64,000 nt of DNA from assembly GCA_035556715.1 (NCBI GenBank), contig DATMER010000043.1:86886-150885 (forward strand), given 5' to 3'. A model generated the notes under the pieces. The model was not told the origin of the DNA, did not search any database, and saw only the letters and a list, made by a program, of their open reading frames with translations. The DNA is from DATMER01 sp035556715 (GTDB lineage: Bacteria; Acidobacteriota; Thermoanaerobaculia; Multivoradales; UBA5704). How positions within the stretch are numbered: position 1 is the first letter of the stretch; the number at the start of each line of letters is the position of its first letter. This document shows positions 28,840 to 38,728 of the stretch, one piece after another. A program made the position numbers and the translations under genes.

Positions 28840-28954
28840 CACTCGGTCCATTCCCCCGGAAGTGAGGGGATCGCAGGGCCGCCGTCGTTCTCCCAGAAAG
28901 GGAAGCGGTTGTTTTGTCACTTAGAAGAGAAAGCACCGCTGGAAGGGCATGCTC

Positions 28955-30601
28955 ATGGCGAAACCAGGATCGAATCTACGCAGCGCGCTGGCCGCAGCCA
29001 CCGCAGCGGTATTGCTCGCCGGCTGGGCGGCTCCTCTTTTTGCAACTGACGAGCTCCCGTTCTACTCGGTGCCCGGGGACCGCCTTTTCGAACGGACCCC
29101 CAGCTACCCGAACGACCCTGACCATTTCAAATACGGCTCGCTCGGCGGCGAGCGGGGCTACAAGGGACAGGTGGGCTTCGGCCTTCCATATTGGATCTGG
29201 GTGGCCCTGCCGGAGCTTTTCCCCGAATACCTGCCGGACAGGAAGCCCGGCCAGGGATACGCCTCCTTCGGCTACATCTACGAGCCGGGGGGAGACCCCC
29301 GCTTCCAGTTGCCCGTCGGCACGTCGCAGCGCAACAGCCTGGCTCTCGACCGGGTCTGGATCAACTGCGGCGTCTGCCATACCGGCACGGTCCGGGAGAC
29401 GCCGCAGAGCGAGAGGCAGATCGTCCTCGGCATGCCCGCCAACCGCTACAACCAGGGAGAGTGGGTGCGCTTCCTCTTCGCCGCCGCGTCCGACCCGCGG
29501 TTCAACGGCGAGCACCTGGTGCGCAAGATCCGCGAGATGGAGAAGGAGCGCCGGAAGGTCCCGAAGGACAAGCGGGCAGGCCCCAGGCTCCCGAAGGAGC
29601 TGAATCCCCTGGAAGAGGAGATCTACAGGCTGGCGGTCGTCCCGGTCATGCGGCGGCGTCTCCTGTCGATCAGGGAGCGGCTGGATTTCATCGATCTCGA
29701 GAGCTGGGGGCCGGGCCGGGTGGATACCTTCAACGCGCCCAAGGCCCTGCTCAACTTTCCCATGCACCTGGCTCCCGAGAAAGAGAAGAGGGGCAACTCG
29801 GACCTGCCCTCGGTCTGGTACCAGAAAGGCCGGGAGGGGATGCAGCTCCACTGGGACGGCAACAATACGTCCGTCCAGGAGCGCAATCTCTCGGCGAGCT
29901 TCGCGGCGACGATCCCGCCCCTCATCGACAAGTGCAACCTGCGGCGCGTGGCCCGCATCATGGAGACCCTCGCGCCGCCGCCGTTCCCTGCCGAGAGGAT
30001 CGACAAGGCCCTCGCGGCCCGGGGCGCGCCCCTCTACAACGCCCAGTGTGCCGGCTGCCACGGCGCCTCCGCGCCCCCCTTCCGGCGCAACGGAGGAGTT
30101 GGGAAGCTCGTCGGCACCGTCGTCCCGCTGAAGGCGATCAAGACCGACCGCTGGCGTCTCGACTCCTACACCCCCGAGCTGGTCAGGGCGCAGAACAGCA
30201 TCTATGCGGAGTATCCCCTGCGCGATTCCAGGGAATGCCCCGATGACCCCGGGGCCAAGGGCTATCCCGCCCGCTTCAACCACTTCCGCAAGACCGACGG
30301 CTACGCCAGCAGCCCGCTCGACGGCATCTGGCTGCGGGCGCCCTATCTCCACAACGGCTCGGTGCCCAACCTGAGGGCGCTGCTCGAACCGGGCGAGAAC
30401 CGGCCCAAGAAGTTCTGGACCGGCTACGACGTCTACGACTACAAAAATCTGGGGTTCGTCACCGAGGGTCCCGATGCCGAGACCGAGGGATGGCTTTATG
30501 ACACGGAGCTTCCCGCCAACGGCAACCAGGGCCACGAGTACGGGACCCGGTTGTTGCCGGAAGAGAAGGACGCCCTGATCGAGTACCTCAAAACGTTTTG
30601 A
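28955..30601 (+). CDS. Two-haem periplasmic cytochrome, RoxA-like/di-haem peroxidase superfamily (operon gene 1)
   Basis: The ATG at 28955 is chosen over 28949 because GGAAGG at 28941 is better spaced. The 548-residue product has a signal peptide (SALAAATAAVLLAGWAAPLFA). Haem c sites are CGVCH at C138 and CAGCH at C365. The C-terminal LDGIWLRAPYLHNGSVPNLR is the signature seen in the RoxA-like two-haem cytochromes (rubber oxygenase relatives) and related peroxidases. It opens a six-gene run with 10-31-base gaps. It probably oxidises or reduces a substrate in the periplasm or outside; which one is unknown. Confidence 0.88.
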   Translation: MAKPGSNLRSALAAATAAVLLAGWAAPLFATDELPFYSVPGDRLFERTPSYPNDPDHFKYGSLGGERGYKGQVGFGLPYWIWVALPELFPEYLPDRKPGQGYASFGYIYEPGGDPRFQLPVGTSQRNSLALDRVWINCGVCHTGTVRETPQSERQIVLGMPANRYNQGEWVRFLFAAASDPRFNGEHLVRKIREMEKERRKVPKDKRAGPRLPKELNPLEEEIYRLAVVPVMRRRLLSIRERLDFIDLESWGPGRVDTFNAPKALLNFPMHLAPEKEKRGNSDLPSVWYQKGREGMQLHWDGNNTSVQERNLSASFAATIPPLIDKCNLRRVARIMETLAPPPFPAERIDKALAARGAPLYNAQCAGCHGASAPPFRRNGGVGKLVGTVVPLKAIKTDRWRLDSYTPELVRAQNSIYAEYPLRDSRECPDDPGAKGYPARFNHFRKTDGYASSPLDGIWLRAPYLHNGSVPNLRALLEPGENRPKKFWTGYDVYDYKNLGFVTEGPDAETEGWLYDTELPANGNQGHEYGTRLLPEEKDALIEYLKTF

Positions 30602-30611
30602 GATCGGAGAG

Positions 30612-32216
30612 ATGGCCATGAGGCGCAACAGCATTCTGCTCGGGCTCGCGACGTCGCTGAGCGTTCTGGGCGCCCCGCTGGCGCTCATGGCGGGCGGCCT
30701 CGGCTCGGCCAATATCCTGACCGACAAGATGGGCAGAGTCACCGACGGAAAGCCGCAGCCGACCGAGATCACCGGCGATCCGCGGGAGAACTTCCTCTAC
30801 GGCTCGATCGGCGGAGAGAACGAGGCGGGGCTCCCGTACTGGATCCTCATGGTCCTCCCCCGGATCTTTCCCGAATACCTGCCGGGGCCGGGCGGCTACG
30901 CATCCCTGGGGCTCCCCTGGGAGGAGGGCAAGGAATTCCCGGCGGGGTTCTCCAAAAAAACCGTTTTCTTCCCGCGGGTGGGCTTCAACTGCGCCCTGTG
31001 CCACTCCACCCAGTACCGCAAGTCGCCGGACGAGACGCCGGTGGTCGTGGCCGCGGGCGGCAGCAACACCGCCGACATCCAGGGGCTCCTGGAGTTCTTC
31101 TCCAAGGCCGCCAACGATCCCCGCTTCAACGCCGACAACATCCTGCGCGAAATCGACGGCTCCTATCCCCTGAAGTGGACCGACCGCCTCCTCTACCGCT
31201 TCGTGCTGGTCCCGATCACGAGGAAGCGGCTCGCCGAGCAGGGCGAGGACTTCGCCTGGACCGCGACCCGGCCACGCTGGGGTCCGGGCCGCGACGCGCC
31301 GATGAACCTGACGAAGTTCAACTTTCTCGAGATGCCCCCGGACGATAGTGTCGATCACACCGACTTTCCATCGATCTGGCACCTCGCGGCCCGCGAGCAG
31401 CAGGGGCGAAACTTTCAGGAAGGGAAGCCCGTCGCCTCCCACACCATGCTGATGAACCTGGACGGGGCCACGACCTCGTTCCGGTCGGTGCTGATCGATT
31501 CCGCCCTCGGCCTGGGAGGGAGGAACACGCCGTTCTTCAACACCCGCATCCCGCAGCTCCTCGACTGGCTGCGGGAGCTGAGGCCGCCTCCCTATCCGTT
31601 ACCCATCCATACAGAGATGGCCGCCCGCGGAGCGTCCGTGTTCGAGACCCATTGCGCGGATTGCCACACCTCCGGCCAAGACAACCGCATGGGCACGGTC
31701 ATCCCCATCGAGGAGGTCGGCACCGATCCCGAGCGTCTCAATGCCTGGAGGAAGACAGGGGCGGCGAATCGCGCGAACGAGAAGGTCGCGTCCATGGGAT
31801 TCCGCCGGACGCCGATGATCGAAACCGATGGCTACATCGCCATGCAGCTCGACGGCATCTGGCTGCGGGGGCCGTACCTGCACAACGGCTCGGTCCCCAC
31901 GATGCGCGATCTCCTGCGGCCCGCGGCCGAGCGGCCCAAGGTCTTCTGCCGGGGGTATGACGTGCTCGACCGGGAGGACCTCGGGTTCATCTCGGACGGA
32001 CGGATCGACCCCCGCTGCGGCGAGGAGCACCCGCCTGCGCAGCCTTCGCCGTGGGACCGGCCCGGAGCACCCGGCCGCTCGGACGAGTGGCCGCAGCCCA
32101 GAATCTGGAAGTACTACGTCTCGGAACGCGGCAACGGCAATGCGGGCCATGAGTACGGCACCCGCCTTTCCGCCAAAGAGAAAGACGACCTGATCGAGTA
32201 CCTGAAGACGCTGTGA
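30612..32216 (+). CDS. Two-haem periplasmic cytochrome, RoxA-like/di-haem peroxidase superfamily (operon gene 2)
   Basis: The 534-residue paralogue of the preceding gene starts ten bases after it, with a signal peptide at residues 1-28. It shares YGSIGGE, GLPYWI, LPRIFPEYLPG, haem CALCH at C127, haem CADCH at C348, and LDGIWLRGPYLHNGSVPTMR near the C-terminus. A shared ending (HEYGTRL ... EKDDLIEYLKTL) underlines the duplication. The pair may form a heterodimer or act in sequence. By family knowledge one haem usually has a free axial position for catalysis, but the ligands cannot be assigned here. Confidence 0.88.
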   Translation: MAMRRNSILLGLATSLSVLGAPLALMAGGLGSANILTDKMGRVTDGKPQPTEITGDPRENFLYGSIGGENEAGLPYWILMVLPRIFPEYLPGPGGYASLGLPWEEGKEFPAGFSKKTVFFPRVGFNCALCHSTQYRKSPDETPVVVAAGGSNTADIQGLLEFFSKAANDPRFNADNILREIDGSYPLKWTDRLLYRFVLVPITRKRLAEQGEDFAWTATRPRWGPGRDAPMNLTKFNFLEMPPDDSVDHTDFPSIWHLAAREQQGRNFQEGKPVASHTMLMNLDGATTSFRSVLIDSALGLGGRNTPFFNTRIPQLLDWLRELRPPPYPLPIHTEMAARGASVFETHCADCHTSGQDNRMGTVIPIEEVGTDPERLNAWRKTGAANRANEKVASMGFRRTPMIETDGYIAMQLDGIWLRGPYLHNGSVPTMRDLLRPAAERPKVFCRGYDVLDREDLGFISDGRIDPRCGEEHPPAQPSPWDRPGAPGRSDEWPQPRIWKYYVSERGNGNAGHEYGTRLSAKEKDDLIEYLKTL

Positions 32217-32229
32217 GAGGAGAATCGAT

Positions 32230-34632
32230 ATGAAGAGAATCATCCACATTCTCGGCGCAGTGCTGCTCCTGGCGGTGCCTGCCACCGCGGCCAATGCCTA
32301 CGAGGGACTCGACCAGGGGTTCCGCGCCGCCGAGCCCGGACTGAACGAAGAAGAGATGGCGGGGGCTGAGCTCTGGTACAAGGCCACCGCCGGGACCTCG
32401 CGCTTCACCACGTACGTGTTCCAGCAGCGCATGGGAGTGCTCATCGACTGGTACCGCGTCCTGCGCGCCGACCAGCACGGCGAGCGCTTCAAGATCTGGG
32501 GACTGATCAACGACCCCGGCTGCTGCGTGCCGGGCTCGGCCGGCTGCCAGGCGAAGAGCATGGAGGAGACGTTCGGGTTTGAATATTGCCCGGGCGACGA
32601 CCAGCTCCTGAAATACGTCGGGAAGACCGGCTACCGCGATCCGGGATGCGACTTCAAAGATCCCGGCGGACTCGGCGACAAGCAGGACCCCTGCGACCTG
32701 GAGTTCGGCACCTCGACTGGAGCCCTGGGGTTCCGCAAGTTCCCCAACCCGCGCTTCGATCCCGAAAGATGGCGCAAGGTCAACGGCGGCAAGCTCGGCA
32801 CCTGGGACGGCTACCGCGAGCGCAAGCCGGCCGCGCCGGGCTCAACCATGATGGTCAGCCATCTCGCCGACAGCTCGATCGAGCCTCCCTTCCTGATCGG
32901 CATGTCCTGCGGCGCCTGCCACATCGCCTTCAATCCGGTCAAGCCGCCAAAAGACACGGCCAATCCGGAGTGGGAGAACCTGAAGCTCCTGGTCGGCAAC
33001 CAGTACATCCGCTCGTCCGAGATCATGGCCTCGGGCATGCCCACCGACAGCCCGGAGTGGCAGCTCTTCTCGCACGAGCGTCCCGGCACGGTGGACACCT
33101 CCGCCATTCCCAACGACGTCGTACACAACCCCGGCACCATGAACGCCGTCATCAGCTTCACGGCGCGCCCGACCTTCGCCAATGAAAAGGTCATGAAGTG
33201 GCGCCGGGTCCAGGGCTGCGCCGCGGGCGTAGACGAGACCTCGTGCTGGTGCGAGCCGGGCAAGCCGGGCAAGTGCTGGGAGCGCAGCCTCAAGGAAGAG
33301 GCCGTGCACCACATCCTGAAAGGCGGAGAGGACTCGATCGGCATCAACGAGGCCATCCAGCGCGTCTACTTCAACATCGGCTCCTGCTCCGAGGAGTGCT
33401 GGCTCAACCACCTGACCGACCTGCGGCAGCTCGATCCGACGCAGCGCAACTTCGGCCAGACCCCGTTCGACATCGGGCAGTGCCGCCGCGACTGCGCGGG
33501 CTTCCGCGCCATCGAGGACCGGCTCGACAACCTCAAAGATTTCTTCCTGGCCAACGGACCCGCGGACCTCTACCAGGCCCGGGGCCTCGAAGACCTCGGC
33601 GACCTCGTCGAACAGCTCGACGCGGAGTTTGGCAAAGGTTCCGTGACCCGCGGCAAGACCGTGTTCGCGGCCAACTGCGCCCGCTGCCATTCAACGCAAA
33701 ACGAGCCCTTCGACCAGCGCGACTTCACGGAGCTGAAGGACAACCGCCGCATCGACTTCCTGGGCACCGACAAGGCGACGCTCGCCTCCGAGGTGGGCAC
33801 CTACCGCTGCCGCGCCCTGCACTCGAACCACATGAAGGGCCACATCTGGGAGGAGTACGCCTCCGAGACCCACCGCGAGCGGCCGGGCGATCCCGGCATC
33901 CCGGACCAGTCGGGCGGCGGCCGGGGTTACTACCGCAACATCTCCCTGGTCAACGTCTGGGCGCACGCCCCCTTCCTGCACAACAACGCCATCGGTCCCG
34001 AGATCTGCGGCAAGCCCGCGGACCCGAACACCGACCTCTACCGCTCTCCCTACGTGCAGCCCGCGTCGTTCCAGCGGGTGGAGCCCGCGCCCGACTGCTG
34101 GGCCTACGATCCGAGCGTCGACGGGCGCTACAAGCTCTTCAAGGCCTCGGTGGACGAGCTGCTGAACCCGGACAAGCGCGGCCGCAAGGTCAGCCTGCTC
34201 GACGAGAACATCCGCATCGACTTCGGACCCAACACCCTGGGCGACCGCGATATCAAGATCAAGAACCTCAAGCTCGTCATCCCCGAGGGGGTGCCGGCGG
34301 GTCTGCTCGTCAGCTTCCAGCACAAGCTCTTCGTCGAAGACCTGGTGCTCGCCAAGACCAACCGCAAGCTGCTCGAAAGCAATCTCGCCAAGCGCCTCGG
34401 CTCGGAGGAGGAGGCGAAAGAGAAAGCCGCGATGCTCGACCGCCTGGCAGGCCAGCTCCTGCGCAACCTGTCCAGCGGCCAGGCCTTCACCGTCGCCGCC
34501 AAGGAGGCCGGGCCGCTGCTCGATCTCTATGCCTCCTGCACGGCCGACACCGAGAACGACGGCCACCGCTTCGGCGAAAGTTTATCGGCCGAGGACAAGA
34601 AGGCCCTGACCGCCTTCCTGGCGACCCTGTGA
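32230..34632 (+). CDS. Large two-haem periplasmic cytochrome with many extra cysteines (operon gene 3)
   Basis: This 800-residue secreted protein has a signal peptide (MKRIIHILGAVLLLAVPATA), haem site CGACH at C227 and haem site CARCH at C483. Between and before them are many non-haem cysteines (GCCVPGSAGC, ETSCWCEPGKPGKC, GSCSEECW, QCRRDCAGF), probably disulfides. The C-terminal third resembles the di-haem superfamily (SLVNVWAHAPFLHNNAIGPE), and a helical tail contains LLRNLSSGQAF and SLSAEDKKALTAFLATL. It is larger than the first two proteins and may be the core catalytic or scaffold subunit. The stop is followed by GGAGG for the lipoprotein gene. Confidence 0.87.
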   Translation: MKRIIHILGAVLLLAVPATAANAYEGLDQGFRAAEPGLNEEEMAGAELWYKATAGTSRFTTYVFQQRMGVLIDWYRVLRADQHGERFKIWGLINDPGCCVPGSAGCQAKSMEETFGFEYCPGDDQLLKYVGKTGYRDPGCDFKDPGGLGDKQDPCDLEFGTSTGALGFRKFPNPRFDPERWRKVNGGKLGTWDGYRERKPAAPGSTMMVSHLADSSIEPPFLIGMSCGACHIAFNPVKPPKDTANPEWENLKLLVGNQYIRSSEIMASGMPTDSPEWQLFSHERPGTVDTSAIPNDVVHNPGTMNAVISFTARPTFANEKVMKWRRVQGCAAGVDETSCWCEPGKPGKCWERSLKEEAVHHILKGGEDSIGINEAIQRVYFNIGSCSEECWLNHLTDLRQLDPTQRNFGQTPFDIGQCRRDCAGFRAIEDRLDNLKDFFLANGPADLYQARGLEDLGDLVEQLDAEFGKGSVTRGKTVFAANCARCHSTQNEPFDQRDFTELKDNRRIDFLGTDKATLASEVGTYRCRALHSNHMKGHIWEEYASETHRERPGDPGIPDQSGGGRGYYRNISLVNVWAHAPFLHNNAIGPEICGKPADPNTDLYRSPYVQPASFQRVEPAPDCWAYDPSVDGRYKLFKASVDELLNPDKRGRKVSLLDENIRIDFGPNTLGDRDIKIKNLKLVIPEGVPAGLLVSFQHKLFVEDLVLAKTNRKLLESNLAKRLGSEEEAKEKAAMLDRLAGQLLRNLSSGQAFTVAAKEAGPLLDLYASCTADTENDGHRFGESLSAEDKKALTAFLATL

Positions 34633-34649
34633 CGAGGAGGAGAACGACC

Positions 34650-35492
34650 ATGAAGCTCAGACTGATCGCACTTGCTGCCGCCCTCCCTCTTCTCGCCGCG
34701 TGCGCCACGACCCCGCCGCGGCCCGACATCCCCTTTGCCAAGTACGGCAAGGGTTACGCGTCGAAGCCCGACCTCGCCCGGGTCGAGCGCAACCATCCCC
34801 TGACGCCGGACCAGCGCCTGTCCCTGACGCCGGCGAACCTCGCCACCCTCACCCAGGAGGAGCTGGACCAGGTCTACGCCCGTCTCACCGCCGGGCCGAT
34901 CCCCGACGGTCCCCACCAGGGCACCGTGATCTTCGCGGACGGCGGCGGCCTGCGCCGGCTCAAGGAGATCCTGGGCGGAGTGAAAGGGTTCGGCGCCGAT
35001 CTCGGGGTGAACAAGCTGGATCGCGTGGCCGAGATGCTGTGGAGAGGAAAGGTTTTCTACCGCGACGAGATGGAGCTGCGCAACCAGATCACCCACCGCC
35101 GCGCCCTGGGCCGCCTGTTCAAGGCCGACGTCTCCGCCATGCGCACGGAGACGATCGACGGCCGCAAGGTGGCGCTGCTCTTCCCGGCCAAGCTGTACTG
35201 CGGCCAGAGCCTGCTCGACAGCCGGCGCGAGTCGGTGATCATCGACTACGCCTTCGGCAACGAGATCGACGGCTACCTGCCGGCGTTCGATTACGTCGCC
35301 GGACCCACCGGCCTCCAGATCCGGGACGAGATCCGGATGGTCCGTCCCGGCCTCTATCTCGGCCGCGCCTACATCGGGAAGATCTTCCTCCTCAACTTCA
35401 CGCTCTACAATGAGGACGCCGCCAAGGCGGGGATCACGCGCGAGGACTGCCGGCCGGGCGCCCAGCAGGTCGTTCGGACCGCCGGACGGTGA
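34650..35492 (+). CDS. Lipoprotein of unknown function in the cytochrome operon
   Basis: The 280-residue protein starts at ATG 34650 behind GGAGG. It has a lipoprotein signal (LIALAAALPLLAACATT, acylated Cys about residue 18). The mature part is mixed alpha/beta with no haem motif. Residues YARLTAGPIPDGPHQGTVIF, DRVAEMLWRGKVFYRDEMEL and VSAMRTETIDGRKVALLFPA suggest a lipid-binding-like beta sheet. GRAYIGKIFLLNFTLY lies near the end. In several bacteria such lipoproteins accompany RoxA-like or peroxidase-type cytochromes, so it may anchor or feed the system at the outer membrane. This is inferred from context only. Confidence 0.82.
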   Translation: MKLRLIALAAALPLLAACATTPPRPDIPFAKYGKGYASKPDLARVERNHPLTPDQRLSLTPANLATLTQEELDQVYARLTAGPIPDGPHQGTVIFADGGGLRRLKEILGGVKGFGADLGVNKLDRVAEMLWRGKVFYRDEMELRNQITHRRALGRLFKADVSAMRTETIDGRKVALLFPAKLYCGQSLLDSRRESVIIDYAFGNEIDGYLPAFDYVAGPTGLQIRDEIRMVRPGLYLGRAYIGKIFLLNFTLYNEDAAKAGITREDCRPGAQQVVRTAGR

Positions 35493-35499
35493 GGTTGGT

Positions 35500-37644
35500 G
35501 TGAGACGTTGGCCCGCCCTGTGGACCGCTCTCCTGGTGACAGCCGGGGTCCTGGGGCGGGGTGCTTCGCCGGAGGCGGAAGAGCTCCGGGGTCCCGTCTA
35601 CCGTCAGGACGGGATCCCGGCCGGAGCCGTCTGGGCTGTGGACCCGCAGGACCCCGGCCCCAACCTTCCTCCCGCGGGCCGTTCGCTCTTCGACTTCCTG
35701 ACCGCTCATGAGGGAGCGCAGCGGGTGCCGTTCCCGTTCTCCGACCTTCTCGCCGGGATCGAGGGGCGCCTCGGCGTCCGGTTGAAAAAGGTTCTGATCC
35801 CCCTGGGTCGTTCCCTGCAGCGGAACGCTGCTGATCCCGAGTTCTTCCGCTACCCTCGCGCGGTCGTTGCGGTGGATACAGAAGGCTCTGACAGAAACCT
35901 TTTCCTCAAGGACCGCCTCTATCTCGGTTACCACGAAAAGGCGGAGATCCTCGAGGTCATCAGCTACAACGAGGAGGCCGGCCGCTTCGAGTTCCAGCTC
36001 GTCCTCGACTACCGGCCGGGAGGAGCGGCGCGGGTTGTCTACGCGAATCGCGCTGTCTGCACCGCATGCCATCAGGGAGGAGGGCCTCTCTTCTCCCGTC
36101 CGCTCTGGGAGGAGACCAACGCCAACCCGCAGGTTGCAAAGCTTCTCGCCACCGAGGGGCGCGACTTCTACGGCCTGCCGATCGTTCAGGGCGTGGACGT
36201 CCCCAACTCCATCGACGACGCCACCGACCGCGCCAACCGCATCGCCGTCTACCAGCTCCTCTGGCGCGAGGGGTGCGGCAGCGGGGAGAGCGAGCGGGCG
36301 GTCCGCTGCCGGGCGGCGGCTTTTACCGCGGCCCTGCAACGCCGGCTCTCCGGCGGCCTCCACCACGACACGGACTCGGAGCGCTTCCGCAAGGATTACC
36401 TGGAAACCTCGCGCCGGGAGTGGGAGGTCCGCTGGCCCCGGGGACTTGCCATCCCCGACCCGGACATCCCGAACCGCGATCCTTTGATGGCTTCGCACAA
36501 GGTGCCGGCAGCAACGGCGAGCGTGCCGGCGGTCCTGGGTCCGGAAGAGGCCCGGCGCCTGGGCGGGCTCGTGCAACGCTCGCACGTTCCCGCGGTCTTC
36601 GAGCCCCTGAACCCGAGGCCGCCCCTGGAGGTCTGGACGCAGGAGAGTGGTCCGGCCCGCCTGATCACCGGTCTGGCCGAGCTTCTCGCTGACGACGATG
36701 CCCGGCGGCTCGACGCCGCTCTGTTCGCCCGCGGAGCGTCCCGGGAACGGCAGTCGTTCCCCTGCGAGGTGGCTGCGCAACCCGAACGAGTCAAAGTCCG
36801 GTGTGCCGAAGCCTTGGAGGGACGGATCTATCTCGATGGAGACCGGGTGACCGGAGGGACGATCGAGAAACTGGGTGCTTTGCGGGATCTGGATGTGACC
36901 GGAGGCAAGATCATCGGCCCGCAGGAGTTGGAGATCGCTGTCGCGCAGAAGGTCTCCGGGCTCCATGCCCGGCGCGCGGACGGCAATGCAATCGAGCTCA
37001 TTCATTTTCAATGGCAAGAGGGCAGGGGAGAGGCTACGGTCGTCTTCCTCTCGGATTTCGGTCGAGTCGAGCAGGCCGTCCAGGATCTCTTGAGCAGTTC
37101 CTCCGACGCCTTCTCGTCTCGTCCCTTCCGGCGCACCGTCGTGATCGGGGAACTGTTCAGAAATCTGGGGCTGGAGAGCGGCGCCTGCTGCCTCGGGGAT
37201 GCCGGGCTGCCGCCCCCGGTGTTGGAGAGGGGGGAGACGGGCAGTGATGGTCTTGCCGGACCTGGAGACTTCCCGGAGCCGGCCGTGCAGGCACTTTATC
37301 AATACTGCTCCCGCTGCCACGCCACACCCGAAGTCTCGCCGCCCAACTTCCTCTACGGGGATCGGGACAGGGTGCGGGCCAACCTCGCCCGCTGCGCGGA
37401 GCGGATCTTCTACCGCCTCGAAGTCTGGAGCCTGCCCGCGGGGGAGCGGCCGAAGACCCCCATGCCGCCGATCCACTCTCTCCCCGGCCTGGGCCTCGCG
37501 GCCGAGACCTGGCCGGGAGACCCGGACCTCGCCCTCCTCCGTCAGCACGCGGCCGGCCTGCTGCACAAGGTGAGCGGACGGGAGCCGCGCCTCGCAGACC
37601 TCGAAACCCGGGGCTACGAGAGCCTGCAGAGCTGCCTGCCCTGA
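35500..37644 (+). CDS. Exported two-haem protein of unknown type (operon gene 5)
   Basis: The GTG at 35500 gives a signal peptide (ALWTALLVTAGVLGRGA); GAGG lies just upstream, overlapping the lipoprotein stop. The product has 714 residues. Haem c sites are CTACH at C187 and CSRCH at C603, unusually far apart. Other recognisable stretches are LEVISYNEEAGRFEFQLVLD before the first haem and RIFYRLEVWSLPAGERPKTP with MPPIHS after the second, typical of the end of haem domains that close over an axial Met. I do not recognise the 400-residue middle part. It is co-transcribed with its neighbours. Confidence 0.83.
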   Translation: MRRWPALWTALLVTAGVLGRGASPEAEELRGPVYRQDGIPAGAVWAVDPQDPGPNLPPAGRSLFDFLTAHEGAQRVPFPFSDLLAGIEGRLGVRLKKVLIPLGRSLQRNAADPEFFRYPRAVVAVDTEGSDRNLFLKDRLYLGYHEKAEILEVISYNEEAGRFEFQLVLDYRPGGAARVVYANRAVCTACHQGGGPLFSRPLWEETNANPQVAKLLATEGRDFYGLPIVQGVDVPNSIDDATDRANRIAVYQLLWREGCGSGESERAVRCRAAAFTAALQRRLSGGLHHDTDSERFRKDYLETSRREWEVRWPRGLAIPDPDIPNRDPLMASHKVPAATASVPAVLGPEEARRLGGLVQRSHVPAVFEPLNPRPPLEVWTQESGPARLITGLAELLADDDARRLDAALFARGASRERQSFPCEVAAQPERVKVRCAEALEGRIYLDGDRVTGGTIEKLGALRDLDVTGGKIIGPQELEIAVAQKVSGLHARRADGNAIELIHFQWQEGRGEATVVFLSDFGRVEQAVQDLLSSSSDAFSSRPFRRTVVIGELFRNLGLESGACCLGDAGLPPPVLERGETGSDGLAGPGDFPEPAVQALYQYCSRCHATPEVSPPNFLYGDRDRVRANLARCAERIFYRLEVWSLPAGERPKTPMPPIHSLPGLGLAAETWPGDPDLALLRQHAAGLLHKVSGREPRLADLETRGYESLQSCLP

Positions 37645-37675
37645 AAACTTCCGCTGGGTGTAACATCGGGCTGCC

Positions 37676-38728
37676 ATGACGGTCGCAGCTTCTCGCATCG
37701 CTCTCGCCGCCCTGCTCCTGTCCGCCATCGTTGCTACCGGCTGTACCGGCCGGAACGAGCCGGCGACCGCGCCTTCCGAAGCTCCGCCGACGGCCAGCGC
37801 CGTTGAGCCGTCTCTCCGCGAGCTCTGCCGGGAAGGCATGCCGGTGGAGGAGAACCTGCTCGACAACAGCCGCCGTGTCCTCGAAGAAACCTTCTGCGGC
37901 GCCACGCTCTGGTTCGACGGGCTCTTCGGTCAGCCCGACATCGAGAACGCCCGTGCGGTATCCGGCCGCGTCGAGCTGTCCACGATCCACACCCAAGCGG
38001 ATGGAACCGAGCCCAGGGCCCGGCTCCGCCTCAAATACGACCTGCCGAACCTCGACAGGCGGGTCAACCTCTTCCTCGGCCGGGACGACCGCGACGATTT
38101 CGTGCAAGGACGCCAGGAAGGTTTTGCCATCCGCTCGTCGGTATTTGGAGTGGAGACCGAAGACCGGTGGCTGGCCGGGCTCGGGTATTCACCCCCCGGG
38201 CGATGGAAGGATCGCCTCGACTTCCGCGTCGGCGGCCGGCTGAGCTCAGCTCCGGAAGTCTTCGTGCAGGGCCGCCTGCGGCGCAACCTCTTCCTGGGCG
38301 AGCGATCGGTCTGGCGCCTTCGCGAGACTGTCTTCTACGAGAACCGCGACGGTTTCGGCTCCACCACGAGCGCCGACTTCGATCACGTGCTGCGGCGGAC
38401 GCTCCTCTTCCGCTGGGGGACGGTGGGCACGGTCTCCGAGGCCACCGACGGCATGGACTGGCGTTCGGCGACGGTGCTCTATCAAAACCTCGGATCGCGG
38501 TCGGCGCTGGCCTACGAGCTCTTCCTTCGCGGCTCGACCGGCAGCGATGTAGAGGTGCGCGAGTACGGCGCCCGCGGCGTGTACCGGCGGCCCTTGAACC
38601 GCGAGTGGCTCTACGGCGAGCTGATCGGCGGCTACACCTGGCCCCGCGAGTCGCTCGACGAGCAGCGCGAGGGCTCGGTGCTTTTCGGGTTCGGCATCGA
38701 GCTGCTGTTCGGCCGAAATCCCTACTGA
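37676..38728 (+). CDS. Predicted outer-membrane beta-barrel-like lipoprotein (operon gene 6)
   Basis: The 350-residue protein begins with a signal ending in VATGC (Cys about residue 23), then a Pro- and Ala-rich linker. From residue 90 on it is almost purely alternating amphipathic strands (ARLRLKYDLPNLDRRVNLFL, RLDFRVGGRLSSAPEVFVQG, VWRLRETVFYENRDGFGSTT, LYGELIGGYTWPRE). The C-terminus is an aromatic Tyr, as in barrels. It could provide outer-membrane passage or docking for the cytochromes. Its stop overlaps that of the convergent DUF2235 gene, which ends the operon. Confidence 0.78.
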   Translation: MTVAASRIALAALLLSAIVATGCTGRNEPATAPSEAPPTASAVEPSLRELCREGMPVEENLLDNSRRVLEETFCGATLWFDGLFGQPDIENARAVSGRVELSTIHTQADGTEPRARLRLKYDLPNLDRRVNLFLGRDDRDDFVQGRQEGFAIRSSVFGVETEDRWLAGLGYSPPGRWKDRLDFRVGGRLSSAPEVFVQGRLRRNLFLGERSVWRLRETVFYENRDGFGSTTSADFDHVLRRTLLFRWGTVGTVSEATDGMDWRSATVLYQNLGSRSALAYELFLRGSTGSDVEVREYGARGVYRRPLNREWLYGELIGGYTWPRESLDEQREGSVLFGFGIELLFGRNPY

